Assembly: GCF_022965805.1 (NCBI RefSeq)
Contig: NC_133105.1
Coordinates: forward strand, 25,492,978-25,556,977
Length of the DNA stretch: 64,000 nt
From: Primulina eburnea
Lineage: Eukaryota; Streptophyta; Magnoliopsida; Lamiales; Gesneriaceae
Reading direction: 5' to 3'
Part shown: piece by piece, positions 21,640-32,877 of the stretch
Layout of the letters: each line of letters begins with the position of its first letter
Position numbering within the stretch: position 1 is the stretch's first letter
The notes under the pieces: model-generated
Database searches by the model: none
What the model saw: the letters and a program-made list of their open reading frames with translations, nothing else
What the model was told of the DNA's origin: nothing
Made by a program: the position numbers and the translations under genes

Positions 21640-23064
21640 CTCGAAATTATGTCTTACGAAACAGTTCCGGGTAGCGATTCCTCATATCTGCCTCGGTCTC
21701 TCAAGTTGCTTCATCCACTGGTTGATTCAGCCACCAGACTTTGACCAACTTGGTCACCTTGTTCCAAAGCATCCGCTCTAGCCTGTCTAGGATTTGGATA
21801 GGTCTTTCCTCATACGACAGATCCGGAGCAAGCTGCAATGGTTCATAGCTCAAAACATGCGAAGGATTTGCATCGAAACATGGAATACATTGTGTACACC
21901 GGCTAGATTCGACGGTAGGTCTAAACGATAAGCTAGTGTCCCGACACTGTCAAAAATCTCGAACGGTCCAATAAATCTCGGACTGAGCTTGCCTCTCTTC
22001 CCAAACCTCATAACACCCTTCATAGATGCTATCTTCACAAAGATGTGATCACCCACACAGCAAACTCAAGATTTCTCCTCCTCTTGTCAAGCATAACTCT
22101 TTTGGTGACTTTGAGCGGTCTTCATCCTATCTCGGATCTTGACCATCACATCTGCAGTCTGCTGAACAATCTCTGGACCAAGTTCTGATCTTTCACCGAC
22201 CTCATCCCAATGAATCGGCGATCTGCATTTCCTTCCATACAGTGCCTCATAGGGAGGCATACCTATAGATGATTGGAAACTGTTGTTGTAGGTAAACTTC
22301 ACTAGAGGTAGTTTTGATTCCCAATTCTCATGGAAATCGATCACACAAGCTCGCAACAAATCTTTCAATATCTGAATCACTCTCTCAGACTGGCCATCTG
22401 TTTGAGGGTGAAATGCAGTACTGAATAGCAACTTCGTCCTCATGGCTGTGTGTAAACTCTTCCAGAAGGACGATGTAAACCTTAGGTCCCCGTCAGACAC
22501 AATAGAAACTTGAATCTTGTGAAAACGGACTATCTTCCTAATATAGAGCTCTGCATACTGAGTGATGGAGAAAGTCGTCTTCACTGGCAAGAAATGTTTT
22601 TACTTAGTAAGTCGATCCACTATAACTCAAATGGCATTGGATCCTCTTACTGACCTCGGCAGACCAATAACGAAGTCCATGGTGGTATTCTTCCATTTTC
22701 ACTTAAGAATAGAGACTGTCTTAAGCATTCTTGGTGGCCTCTGATGCTCTGCTTTCACCTGCTGACAAGTGAAGCATTCAGATGCGAATCGGCGGATGTC
22801 CCCCTTCATGCCTGGCTGCCAATACAAAAGATTCAAATCCTTCTACATTATGGTACCTCCTGGATGGATGGAATATGGAGATGCATGTGCCTCAAATAGA
22901 ATATCTTCTCTGATCGAATCAACACTATGCACCCACATTGTCCCTCTGTATTTCACAATACCATCAACCACTGTGTAGGGTACACTGCCTTTGGCTTCAT
23001 CCTTCAGTCTCCACTTCTGCAATTGCTCATCCAAAGGCTGACCTCTGCAGATTCGGTCTAACAA
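21640..23064 (-). pseudogene. Element D integrase and chromodomain-like tail (broken)
   Basis: Pieces in one main frame show the integrase zinc region edge (SIHPGGTIM), the catalytic core (IQVSIVSDGDLRFTSSFWKSL, FHPQTDGQSERVIQILKDLLRACV), the NNSFQSSIGMPPYEALYGRKC region, and the GKRGKLSPRFIGPFEIF C-terminal domain. A chromodomain-like segment with VKVWW and ETEADMR follows, read with stops, down to about 21650. The chromodomain tail is typical of Tekay/Del elements and is thought to guide integration to heterochromatin. Several stops make it non-functional. Confidence 0.8.
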
Positions 23065-24360
23065 AGAAGACTGGACTGTCAGATTAGACAGCTTAGGAGC
23101 CCTGCTCTTAGGATAAACCTCTAAACCAAACCTCTTTTTTCTGACTTAAGAGATCTATGCACTTACAACTGTGCTACGACTGCAACTTTTCTGCTCAAGG
23201 AATCTGCCACAACATTAGCTTTCCCCAAATGGTAGCTAATCTCACAATCGTAGTCTTTGTCTCATATTTCAGCTCTTTCTGCGTGAAGAAATACTTGAGA
23301 CTCTTGTAATCAGTGAATATTTAGAATTTCTCGTAGTATAAATAATGTCTCCATATTTTCAATGCAAAGACAACGGCAGCTAACTCAAGATCATGAGTCG
23401 GGTAGTTCTTCTTATGTACTTTAAACTGTCTGGAAGCATAAGATATAACCCGACCATGACCATGTTGTATCAAAACTGCACCCAACTCGATCTTAGAAGT
23501 ATCGGTGTACAACACGAAATTACCTTGCCCTGATGGCATGGCTAACATTGGCGCTGTGATAAGAGCTTGCTTCAAGGTATCAAAGCTCTTCTAACATTCA
23601 TCACTCCAAACAAATTTTGTATGCTTCTTAGTCAATGAAGTGACTGGCACTGCAAACGAAGAAAATCCCTGAATAAATTTCCTGTAGTAGCCTGCTAAGC
23701 CTAGGAAACTATGGATTTCTGATACATTCTTCGGCTCAGCTCATTCCTTAACTTCTGCAACCTTAGCTGGATCTACCTCAATGCCACTGCTAGATACTAT
23801 ATGACACAAAAATGCTACTTTCTCCAAACAGAATTCACACTTGCTGAATTTGACAAAAAACTTGTGACTCCGCAAAACTTTCAAAACTGTACTCAAATGC
23901 TGACTGTGCTCCCCATGACTCTTCGAGTAGATAATAATGTCTTCAATGAACACTACGACGAACTGATCTAGGTAGGGCTGAAATACTCGATTCATCAAAT
24001 CCATAAAAATTGCCAGAGCATTCGTCAGTCCAAACGGCATCACCAAGAACTCATAATGCCCATATCTGGTTCTGGAGGCTTTCTTATGAAAATCTGCGTC
24101 TTTTACCTTCAGCTAATGATATCCTGATCGAAGATATATCTTATAGAACACTGTAGCTCCTTGAAAATGATCAAACAAGTCCTCAATCCTTGGTAGTGGG
24201 TATTTATTCTTTATCGTTACCTTGTTCAGCTCTCGGTAATCGATACACAGCCTTATGCTCCCATCTTTCTTCTTTAAAAAGAGCACTGGTGCGCCCCATG
24301 GTGAGAAACTAAGACGGATAAATTCCTTGTCAAGAAGCTCCTGAATCTGCTACTTGAGCT
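23065..24360 (-). pseudogene. Element D reverse transcriptase and RNase H (broken)
   Basis: RT fragments include [22 protein letters not shown] followed by the catalytic box, which reads FIEDIIIYS where the family has FIDD. The first catalytic Asp is replaced by Glu (codon at 23944-23942). RNase H follows with [14 protein letters not shown] and [21 protein letters not shown]. Reading needs several frame changes and passes stops, so no full protein can be made. Confidence 0.8.
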
Positions 24361-25007
24361 CTAACATTCAGCTGGAGCTAACCGGTAAGGCGTCTTAGAG
24401 ATTGGCACGTTACCTGGCACAAGATCAATATCGAACTCCACCTCTCTATCTGGTGGAAGGCCTGTAACGTCATCAGGAAAATCTCTGAATACTGGTACCT
24501 CAAATATCGACGGAGTGGGTGTGTCAAGTACGGAAATAATACTGGCCAAGAAAGCCTGACATCCTTATGAATAAATCTCCGTGCCTGCATCCTTTAGATC
24601 ATGCGAGGGAAACTCCTCCATTTTTCTGGCTCAAAAAGAAATTGTTCCATGCCCAACGGTCTTACCAACACTGACCTTTTCTGAAAGTCAATCAAAACTC
24701 TGTTCTTCGTCAGCCAGTCCATTCCCATGATAATATCAAATTCTGGCATCGGCAACACAATTAGATCGGCATACACTAGGTGGCCCTGCAGTTCAAGATC
24801 AATATCCCTGACCACACTAGTATCTGATAAATCTTCCCCTGATGGGACTGTCACTGAATGGTTAACGTCGGGTCCAATAGACTTGACGTCCAGATGATTA
24901 GCGAACGTTTCGGAAATAAAATGTGAGTGGCCCCGGAATCTATCAAGGCTTTCGTGGCTATTCTCTTTATGAAAATATTTCCTAAAACACGTTAGCACAA
25001 CATACAA
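24361..25007 (-). pseudogene. Element D protease and linker to RT (broken)
   Basis: The protease fragment includes FISETFANHLDVK and the conserved DIIMGMDWLTKN loop, followed by DFPDDVTGLPPDREVEFDI, the usual link to RT in Tekay/Del elements. The DTGA-type active-site residues lie just upstream in a damaged stretch. Two frame changes occur within this region. Confidence 0.75.
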
Positions 25008-26210
25008 AACTTATATCCCAAAATGCTAACCTTAACCTCAAGCCTAGTTGAAAATCAATACACAAGTCACCGAGGTACTATCTAGCACAGTAATAATCTC
25101 AAATAAAATTTCAAAACATGCATAACAAAATAATGTTGTGCTGAATTAAATAAGTTACAAGTCAACAGAGTCGTGTATGTGTTTGCCTCCTGAGCATGCA
25201 TGGCGAACACCTTTCCCTGGGTCGGCTGCCTCCACTGTGGGCAGTCCTTTAGCATATGGTCGCTGGCTCCACACTTGAAGCACTTTTCTGAGCCCCACAG
25301 ACACTGACCCTCATGCCTACAACTGCACTTGGGACACACCAGGTCTCCTGGCCTCTGAGGAGTCTTCTGTTGAGGGATAGGACCATTGCCTTTCAACAGT
25401 CCCTGAAATGGCCTCTTCCCCTACTGTCCTTAGAAAGGCCTCTTGAACCGGGGTCGCTGTTGCTGCTGCTGAGGTGCTTGATAAGGTCTCTTGCCATGCC
25501 TATCGTTCTCAATGTCTCTCTGGTCATGTTCTGCTGTCAAGGCTCTCGACACGGCAACTGCATAAGTAGTAGGGCCTGCAACTCTCATATCACGGCGTAA
25601 GATCTGTCGTAACCCATCAATAAAATGCCTCAGCTTCTCCAGGACATCATTCGCAATCAGGGGCACAAAGTTACACACCCTCTCAAACTTTCTGACAAAT
25701 TCTGCTACGCTGCTATCTTCCTATCGCAATGTCATGAACTCTCTAGTCAGACGGCAGCGTACTTCCTCAGTAAAGTACTTGGAGTAGAAGACTTCTTTGA
25801 AACCATCCCAAGTCAGCGTTTGCAAATTCACCGACACTGATGCACTTTCCCACCATAGTCTGGCGTCTCATGTCAGAAGGAATGTGGCACACCCCTGACC
25901 CTATCTGCATCATATAGCTCCATAAACGAAAACATCACCACGATGGACTTAATCCGTCCTTGAGCTATCATCGGGTCAGTAGTCCTAGAGAACTCCTTTG
26001 GATCCATTCTCCTAAATCTCTCATAAATAGGCTCTGGTCTGGCCTCGCCCCTGTGTCTACTGCAGCATTGTTCCCCGCAAATTGTGCGAAGAACTTAGTC
26101 ATTCCTACAAGCATCTGAGCCTGCATATCTAGCTAGGATGGACGAGGAGGGGTGACCCTCTCCACATCACAAGCCTCTTTGTCCTCCTCACTTGCTCCAC
26201 GTGCAACCAT
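25008..26210 (-). pseudogene. Element D gag (broken)
   Basis: The start is probably the ATG at 26210-26208 (MVARGASEED). Surviving pieces include VERVTPPRPS, then CNFVPLIANDVLEKLRHFIDGL and GPTTYAVAVSRALTAEHDQRDI, and a zinc knuckle CFKCGASDHMLKDC (CX2CX4HX4C). Stops and frame changes lie between them. A related gag fragment, G, lies at 37886-38488 in the opposite orientation. Confidence 0.8.
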
Positions 26211-26436
26211 ACATCTAGGAAGCATACTGTTCCAAAATTTACCCAACACGTAAACCCAACATGCATGAACATAATATCCATATAGTACGTAAGTTTAACT
26301 TAAAACATGTATATGCTGAAATCTTGATTTGATACATACTACATGAAAGAATTTAAAGAAAAAATTAAAACTTATAGACTTGAGGTGTGACTTCGTGAGC
26401 TTCTTGCAATTGGCAATAGGCATAACCCTTAACACC

Positions 26437-26448
26437 GCTCTGATACCA
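26437..26448 (-). other. Primer-binding site of element D (initiator Met tRNA)
   Basis: On the minus strand TGGTATCAGAGC lies two bases after the 5' LTR end. It is complementary to the 3' end of initiator methionine tRNA, the usual primer for these elements. Confidence 0.85.
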
Positions 26449-26450
26449 AC

Positions 26451-28231
26451 TGTGACGTACCGTATTTTATACTATTTAAAATTTGCGGAAAAATAAAAAA
26501 AATTTCTTAGATATGAAATAAACCTTCAAATTTCGAATAAGATAAACAGCTCATCCAAAATATTTGCAATAAAAAGATAACAAATAAAGTTTGCTAAAAA
26601 TACTTGTTCAAACGACTTGAAGAAATCTCGTAAAAGTTATAGTATTAAAATCGTCGTGCATAAAATCGTAAAACATTGACAGCCTCGGGTTTAGCCTCCT
26701 GCTCAGTCCAAGCCGGCTCACTGGTCCCCACCCCTCGTCTCTCATGCTCGTCCTCACCTGCATCGATGAATTCTAGTGAGTCTAAAGACTCAACATATAT
26801 AAACTGGAGATAACAAGTAATACGTAATAAAATCACATGCAACTTAAAAGTAGAGCGTACATACTTAAACTTGACATACATACATAAACATAGACATTCC
26901 ATCATCGTAAAACTTTTCGTAAACATACTTGCATCATACATACTTGAACATGCATAAACTTCGTCATTTTTGCGTGAAGATAGGTTTCTAAGCAAGTGAC
27001 TCATAACATAGTACGCTTGATCAGACTAAACCACAATATTGGGCTGACAGGGAAAATACACTACGACATACATGAGATTTCCAGTCATGCTTTACCGGGT
27101 GGATTGATCACTGGTCATGCTTTATCGCTTTCCAATCCTGATCTAAACCTGGTCATGATTTACCAGGGTGGAGAGGTCCTCGGCCACGTTCTCCGACTTC
27201 CAAACACATGCATAATTTGGTCACAAGACAATTAGCATACATCAAAAATATAAAAAAAAATTCTTTGCACGTCAAACATACTTAAAAATGTCGAGGAGTT
27301 CGTGGGAATGCTCTGGTCATGCTGCCCTATCCACAACAGCAAAGATTCAGAAGATCCCAATGAAGCCTGCAACCAAAACTTGAGAAAACGTGAAGAACAT
27401 GCACAAATTTTCACAACTTGAGCGATGTCACGCTAAAAATCATATCTCCTTCATTTCTTATCAGAAAATACAAATTTATTGTCAAATCAAAGATAATACG
27501 ATGTACTACAATTCATATGTTGAAAGAATTTTCTAGAAAATTGACCAAAAAGTCGCAGCACGCGAATTGACAGCAAACAACTGTTTTGCGTTCTAAAAAT
27601 CCTTGAGCATTCACACGAAAAGGCTGTATCTCACTCGTTTGTTGTCCGAAAATTACAAATTTAGTGTCAAATCGAAGATAACGCAACGTACTACGATTTT
27701 TATGTTGAAAATATTTTCAGAAAACCAATTGAAATTACACAATCCTTGAAATGACAGAAACAACGCTTTTTGAGATCTAAAAATTTGTTCGAAATCATTT
27801 CAAAACGTATTTGCTCAAAATTTGCACATAATAACCAAATTTTCACGCATAACATACATCCAGATATCTACTATGACAAGATTGATGTGTTGAATAAAAG
27901 ATTATACATGCCTTTGATCTTTAAAGTTACCGAAACAACGATACCGAAGCGGAACGAGTGCGAGGGTTGATCCGGAACGATTTGTGACTTTATTTCTTGC
28001 TACAATCTGAATGTAACGTTTTTGGGAAAATTCAAAGAGGGAGGGGTACTGGGGTAAAGCTTGGAACCTTATAAATTCTTCAAAAGAAAATGAGTGAAAG
28101 CCAAAGAGTTTTTGGGTGTGTGTGATTTCTTCAAAAGAAAATGAGTGGAAGCCAAAGAGTTTCTTGGGTGTGTGTGTCGTGTAAGTGTGGGTAATTAAGG
28201 AATGAAAGTGCTTGAAGATGTTAATAAAAAT
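26451..28231 (-). mobile_element. Element D 5' LTR (right), part cut off by E
   Basis: It matches 19392 onward. It carries the same CATGCTTTACCGGGTGGA-type repeats (about 27095-27170) and the duplicated TTCTTCAAAAGAAAATGAG block (about 28075-28160). It stops at 28231, where E is inserted. The last five bases, AAAAT, are the target duplication of E. Confidence 0.85.
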
Positions 28232-28778
28232 TGTGGGGACCCGGACGCTAATCAAATTCTTAATCATCATTGGGACTAATTAATCAATTATAAAACAGGG
28301 TCTAAAATTTTTTTCTTTTTAAAATGCGGAACGCAGTGAAATCAAACTAATATACATATCAGTATAAAATACAATACAAGTCCTGTACTGCATGCATTCA
28401 AACTAAACTAAGGTTTAACAACTAATGTCAAGTGTTCAAACCCTATTATACATCATAATCAAAGTCCGTAGTCTCCACTCTAATCACGATCTCTCTCTTC
28501 ATCTCCTGGACCCTGATCCTGCCCCACCTGTTGTCATGTACACATACAAACAAGACAACAGCCGGATAATTCCGGTGAGAATATAATCCCAGTATAAATC
28601 AACGAAACATGTAATCATATAACAAATATAAAGCATGTAACAGGTAACAACAATATGTATCAAAATCTGAAACATAATCCATATCAGACTGTCGACAATA
28701 CTCGTAGCTACACAATTCAGACTAGACTCAATCCTAGTCTAGGGATCCCGGTTTCCAGACATTGGCATTCCATATCAA

Positions 28779-29033
28779 CCAACAGTAATAGAAAAAACTC
28801 CAGTTCTATCCACGTCGATATAGCATCGATCACCAGTAATAGAAGAAGCTCTGTTTCTATCCACATCGGTATAGTATCGATCACCAGTAATAGAAGAAAC
28901 TCCGATTCTATCCACATCGATATAACATCGATCAACAGTAATAGAAGAAGTTATAATTCCATCCACATCTATACAGTACCGATCACCAGTAATAGAAGAA
29001 GCTATAATTCTATCCACATCGATAGCCAATTAT
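28779..29033. repeat. 51-base minisatellite in left LTR of E (5 copies)
   Basis: CAGTAATAGAAG-type units recur at 28783, 28834, 28885, 28936 and 28987, exactly every 51 bases. As 51 is a multiple of three, open frames with a 17-residue repeat appear on both strands. I regard these as a by-product, since the same array sits in the other LTR and nothing marks it as coding. Confidence 0.9.
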
Positions 29034-29863
29034 CCGGTGACAGACTATGGCACTACCGCCAATACACTATCTCATGACATCGTGCAATGTGCCCGTGGCG
29101 ATCCCATCACTAACAGGCACTTCTGTCATAAGATTGCTCTTCTAATACTTGCTATCTATAAATCAAGAGAACAAGTACCTCAATCAAATTAATGCAAATA
29201 TCAATGCAATAAAGTAAAGTATGTGATTTAGGGAAACTCAAGTCTAAACCGACTCAAGTCGATCTCTCACTACGAATGGACTTATACCTTTCTTTCGTCG
29301 GTTTTCGGCTCGGTCGAATTCCTGAATTCACAGTCTGTCTGGCAATGACAATATCAATAATCTCCTGTCAATATACCTTCCAAATCCATAACAATCTGAT
29401 CAATCTGGATTTAATTCAAAATCAACGGCATAACGGTACAATTTCAATATCCCCGTCAATACAACATCACCAGATAATAGTTACAATCCATAACCCATAT
29501 CCAATACATTCTATAATCAATCAATAATCCAAATCCGTCCCAAAATCAATCCATATACTCTGAAAAATCATAACAATTCCATAATCAATCTGTTTCTTAA
29601 TCTGACTTCGATTCTACGATGTCTAACATATCAAGAACATCATATATGAATCCTATTCAATTCTGACAATAGCATAATTTCAAACATGTCAAAACGTAGT
29701 AAAACTTACGTCAAGTTGTAGCCTACGTTGATAGGATTACAGTACTGAAGTCAGATTACAATTCGGACGGACGGATTTCTCACAAAAGGCGTAAGGATTT
29801 TCAACACATATACAGAAACGTTTCTCGATTCTTTTCTTTCCTTTCTACTGAAGGAATAACGTA

Positions 29864-29865
<2 letters not shown>

Positions 29866-29901
<36 letters not shown>
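29866..29901. repeat. TA microsatellite in left LTR of E
   Basis: A run of alternating T and A lies just downstream, in element orientation, of the palindrome array. The right LTR has a shorter run at about 36713-36739. Confidence 0.9.
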
Positions 29902-29902
<1 letters not shown>

Positions 29903-29950
29903 TCGGTTGCATGATAGAGAAACGTGGCACATTTTCATGTATTTTGATCG

Positions 29951-30129
29951 GCGCTCGAGCGGCTAATCTTTACCGCTCGGGCGCGAAGCTTTCTGTCCGA
30001 AGGTTTAACTTATCCTTCATTGGCGCTCGGGCGGTCACAAACTACCGCCCGGGCGCCACATCTTCTGCCCGAAACCTGCTCCTGTTGAACATTGGCGCTC
30101 GGGCGGTTATTTTCTACCGCTCGGGCGCC
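29951..30129 (-). repeat. GC-rich palindrome array in left LTR of E (3 units)
   Basis: Left arms GCGCTCGAGCGG or GCGCTCGGGCGGT start at 29951, 30023 and 30095, exactly 72 bases apart. Right arms are ACCGCTCGGGCGC or ACCGCCCGGGCGC. Tails read TTCTGTCCGAA, TTCTGCCCGAA and TTCTGTCTAAG. The array is 130-310 bases from the LTR start in element orientation, next to a TA-rich tract. Confidence 0.95.
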
Positions 30130-30260
30130 CATAGTTCTGTCTAAGAATTGTCCAATTCATATGTTTTGCCCAATCTGGTTCCGGAATGGTCCGGATATAA
30201 TTATATCAATTCATAATCAAGAATCTCATATTAACATGAAATAAAATTTCGGACATTACA

Positions 30261-30277
30261 TTTCTCCCCCCCTAAGA
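30261..30277 (-). other. Polypurine tract of element E
   Basis: On the minus strand TAGGGGGGGAGAAA directly precedes the LTR start TGTAATGTCC. Confidence 0.8.
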
Positions 30278-30343
30278 TATGATTTCGTCCTCGAAATCAC
30301 AGGCAATCAATCATATCAATAAGGAGTGAAATAGAAATTTACA

Positions 30344-30869
30344 TCAGTGAAACAATGCTGGGAATTCCTGTCTCATATCTGATTCAGTCTCCCAAGTGGC
30401 TTCTTCAATGCCATGACGAGTCCATTGAACTTTCACAAGCGGAATCGTCTTTGTTCTGAGCTGTTTTTCTTTACGATCGATAATCCGAATCGTGTTCTCG
30501 ACATAACTCAATGTCTCGTCCAGCTCGGTCTCGTCTAGCTGAATCACGTGAGAATCATCAGGGAGGTATTTCCGCAGCATCGATACATGAAAAACATCAT
30601 GTATTCCAAATAATGAAGGCGGCAATGCTAATCGATAGGCACGATCTCCTATCTTTTCAAAAATCTCATAAGGACCAACATATCGTGGAGACAATTTCCC
30701 TTTCTTCCCAAATCGGACCACACCCCTGAAAGGAGAAATCTTCAGGAACACTCGGTCTCCTGCCTCAAATACCAACGGTCGTCGCCGAAGGTTGGCATAT
30801 TTGGCTTGTCTGTCCTGGGCTGCCTTCATTTTCTTCTGAATTAATTTCACTTTTCTGTCATATCTCTGA
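30344..30869 (-). pseudogene. Element E integrase C-terminus and chromodomain
   Basis: An open stretch of 168 codons has KYANLRRRPLVFEAGD, GKKGKLSPRYVGPYEIFEKI and VFHVSMLRKYLPD, then a chromodomain-like end RIIDRKEKQLRTKTIPLVKV, WTRHGIEEATWETESDMR. That end is the hallmark of Tekay/Del chromoviruses. It is one frame off from the integrase core upstream, so one or more frameshifts lie between about 30960 and 30850. The frame ends naturally in FPALFH. Confidence 0.88.
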
Positions 30870-31706
30870 TCATATCAGGTCCAGTCTCAGGAACTTCAGA
30901 GATATCATCCCAATATAACGGGGATCGACACTTATTCCCGTACAACGCTTCAAAGGGTGCCATTTCAATACTCGTTGGTAGCTATTGTTGTACGAAAATT
31001 CACAGAGAGGCAATGCGTCTTGCCAATTAGTGCTAAAATCCAGCACTACAGCTCTTAGCATATCTTCCAATGTTTGAATCTTCCGTTCTGACTGTCCGTC
31101 TGTCTGTGGATGATATGCGGTACTTAGATGTAACTTCGTACCGAGAGCTTGCTGTAAACTCTGCCAGAAGTGCGAAGTAAACCGAGGATCACGGTCTGAC
31201 ACAATCGACTTCGGCACTCCGTGCAGTCTAACCACTTCATTGACATAAATATCGGCCATCTGATCATATCTATAAGTCATCTTGTATGGAATAAAACATG
31301 CTGATTTGGTCAATCGATCAATCACGACCCAAATCGCATCACAACCTCGGGAGTATCTTGGTAACTGCGTTACAAAATCCATGGAAATGTGATCCCATTT
31401 CCATTCAGGAATGGACAAACTCTGTAGCAGTCCTCCAGGTTTCTTTCTTTCAGCCTTCACCTGTTGGCAATTCAGACATTTGGCTACAAATTCAATAACA
31501 TCAGATTTCATTTGTTTCCACCAATATTGTGTCCACAAATCATTATACATTTTCCTGCCACCAGGATGAACGCTAAAACGACTGTTGTGCGCTTCTGACA
31601 GTATTCGTTGTCTTAAATCCGAAACATTCGGCACAACGAGACGATTATTCACATACAAAATACCATTTTGAACTTGATATTCCGATCTATGTCTAGCTTT
31701 AACCAT
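30870..31706 (-). pseudogene. Element E integrase core
   Basis: The zinc-binding part reads HNSRFSVHPGGRKMYNDLW and CLNCQQVKAERKKPGG. The catalytic core shows DHISMDFVTQLPR, SIVSDRDPRFTSHFW and STAYHPQTDGQSERKIQTLEDML, so the catalytic Asp, Asp and Glu are in place. Similarity shifts frame near 30960 (after NNSYQ). An in-frame stop at about 31717-31719 separates it from RNase H. Confidence 0.88.
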
Positions 31707-31718
31707 AGCAAGCGACTT

Positions 31719-32874
31719 CTATATATTATGATCACCTTTCTGAGCTGCTTTAATTCTCAAAACCAGCTCTGGTTCAGCTTGAATAGTATATAATCTCATA
31801 GGTCGTCGATCTGTCTCAAATACTAATCCAGACAAACAGCAGTCTTCAATCAAATTTGAAACACCCATAGTCGATAAGGATAAAGAACATACCTTTCGAC
31901 TTAGTGCATCAGCTGCTGCATTAAATTTTCCTGGGTAGTATTTTATTTCACAATCGAAATCTTTCAATAAATCCAGCCATCTTCGCTGTCTCATATTCAA
32001 TTCGGATTGTGAAAACAAATATTTCAAGCTTTTATGATCAGAATAAATCTCAAACTTCTCACCGTAAAGGTAATGTCGCCATATCTTTAAAGCTAAGACA
32101 ATGGATGCCAATTCAAGATCATGAATTGGGTAACGAGATTCATGGGGTTTCAGCTGTCTTGAGGCATAAGCAATCACATGCCCCCGCTGCATCAAAACAC
32201 AACCCAATCCGCGGTGAGACGCATCACAATAGACAACAAAATCACCAGTGCCTGAAGGAATCGTCAACACAGGAGCACTGGTTAATCTTTTCTTCAGTTC
32301 AAGAAAACTGGTCTCACATTCTTCAGACCAAACAAATGGAGCATTTTTCTGAGTCAACTGTGTAATCGGTTTGGCAATACTCGAAAAATCTTTAATGAAT
32401 CGGCGATAATATCCTTCCAAACCTATAAAACTGCGTATCTCTGGTACAGATGTCGGTCCTCGGCCAAGAAATCACTGCCTCAACTTTACTGGGATCAACA
32501 GATATCCCATCTCCGGATATAATATGTCCCAGAAACACCACCTGTTTCAACCAGAACTCACATTTCGACAGTTTAGCATATAATTTCTCCGCCCTCAAAA
32601 TTCGTAACACAGTTCTTAAATGTTCAGCATGCTCCATCACATTCTTTGAATAAATCAAAATATCATCGATGAAGATAATCACGAAATCATCGAGATATTT
32701 CTGAAATACTCGATTCATTAATCCCATGAATACCGCTGGTGCATTCGTTAACCCAAAAGGCATGACAATAAATTCATAGTGTCCATACCTGGTTCTAAAT
32801 GCTGTCTTTGAGATATCAGACTCCCTGACTCTCAATTGATGGTATCCAGATCTCAGATCGATCTTGGAATCCAC
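31719..32874 (-). pseudogene. Element E RT palm/thumb and RNase H
   Basis: From 32874 the frame gives [34 protein letters not shown] and the catalytic box [11 protein letters not shown], unchanged. A frameshift near 32400-32450, after LRSF-type sequence, moves reading to the next frame, which continues [16 protein letters not shown] and RNase H ([48 protein letters not shown]). It ends at the stop before integrase. Confidence 0.88.
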
Positions 32875-32877
32875 AGA

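Larger units (their letters stand above)
28232..30260 (-). mobile_element. Element E 3' LTR (left)
   Basis: It is 2029 bases long, TG to CA. On the minus strand it begins TGTAATGTCCG. From that end it contains a GC palindrome array (30129-29951), a TA microsatellite (about 29866-29901, a likely core-promoter neighbourhood), AT-rich DNA and a 51-base minisatellite. It is closely matched by 35081-37099 and more loosely by the solo LTR at 59306-61313. Confidence 0.92.

Noticed and set aside
28655..29077. Open frame with 17-residue repeats (TSNRRSS-type) in the E LTRs, on both strands
   Set aside because: It lies wholly in the LTR and results from a 51-base minisatellite whose unit is a multiple of three. 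It has no start context or relative, and the related solo LTR does not keep it.
29951..30129. CRISPR-like array (regularly spaced repeats)
   Set aside because: Regular palindromic repeats superficially recall CRISPR, but there are only three units, the spacers are alike between copies, the setting is a plant LTR, and no cas genes exist.
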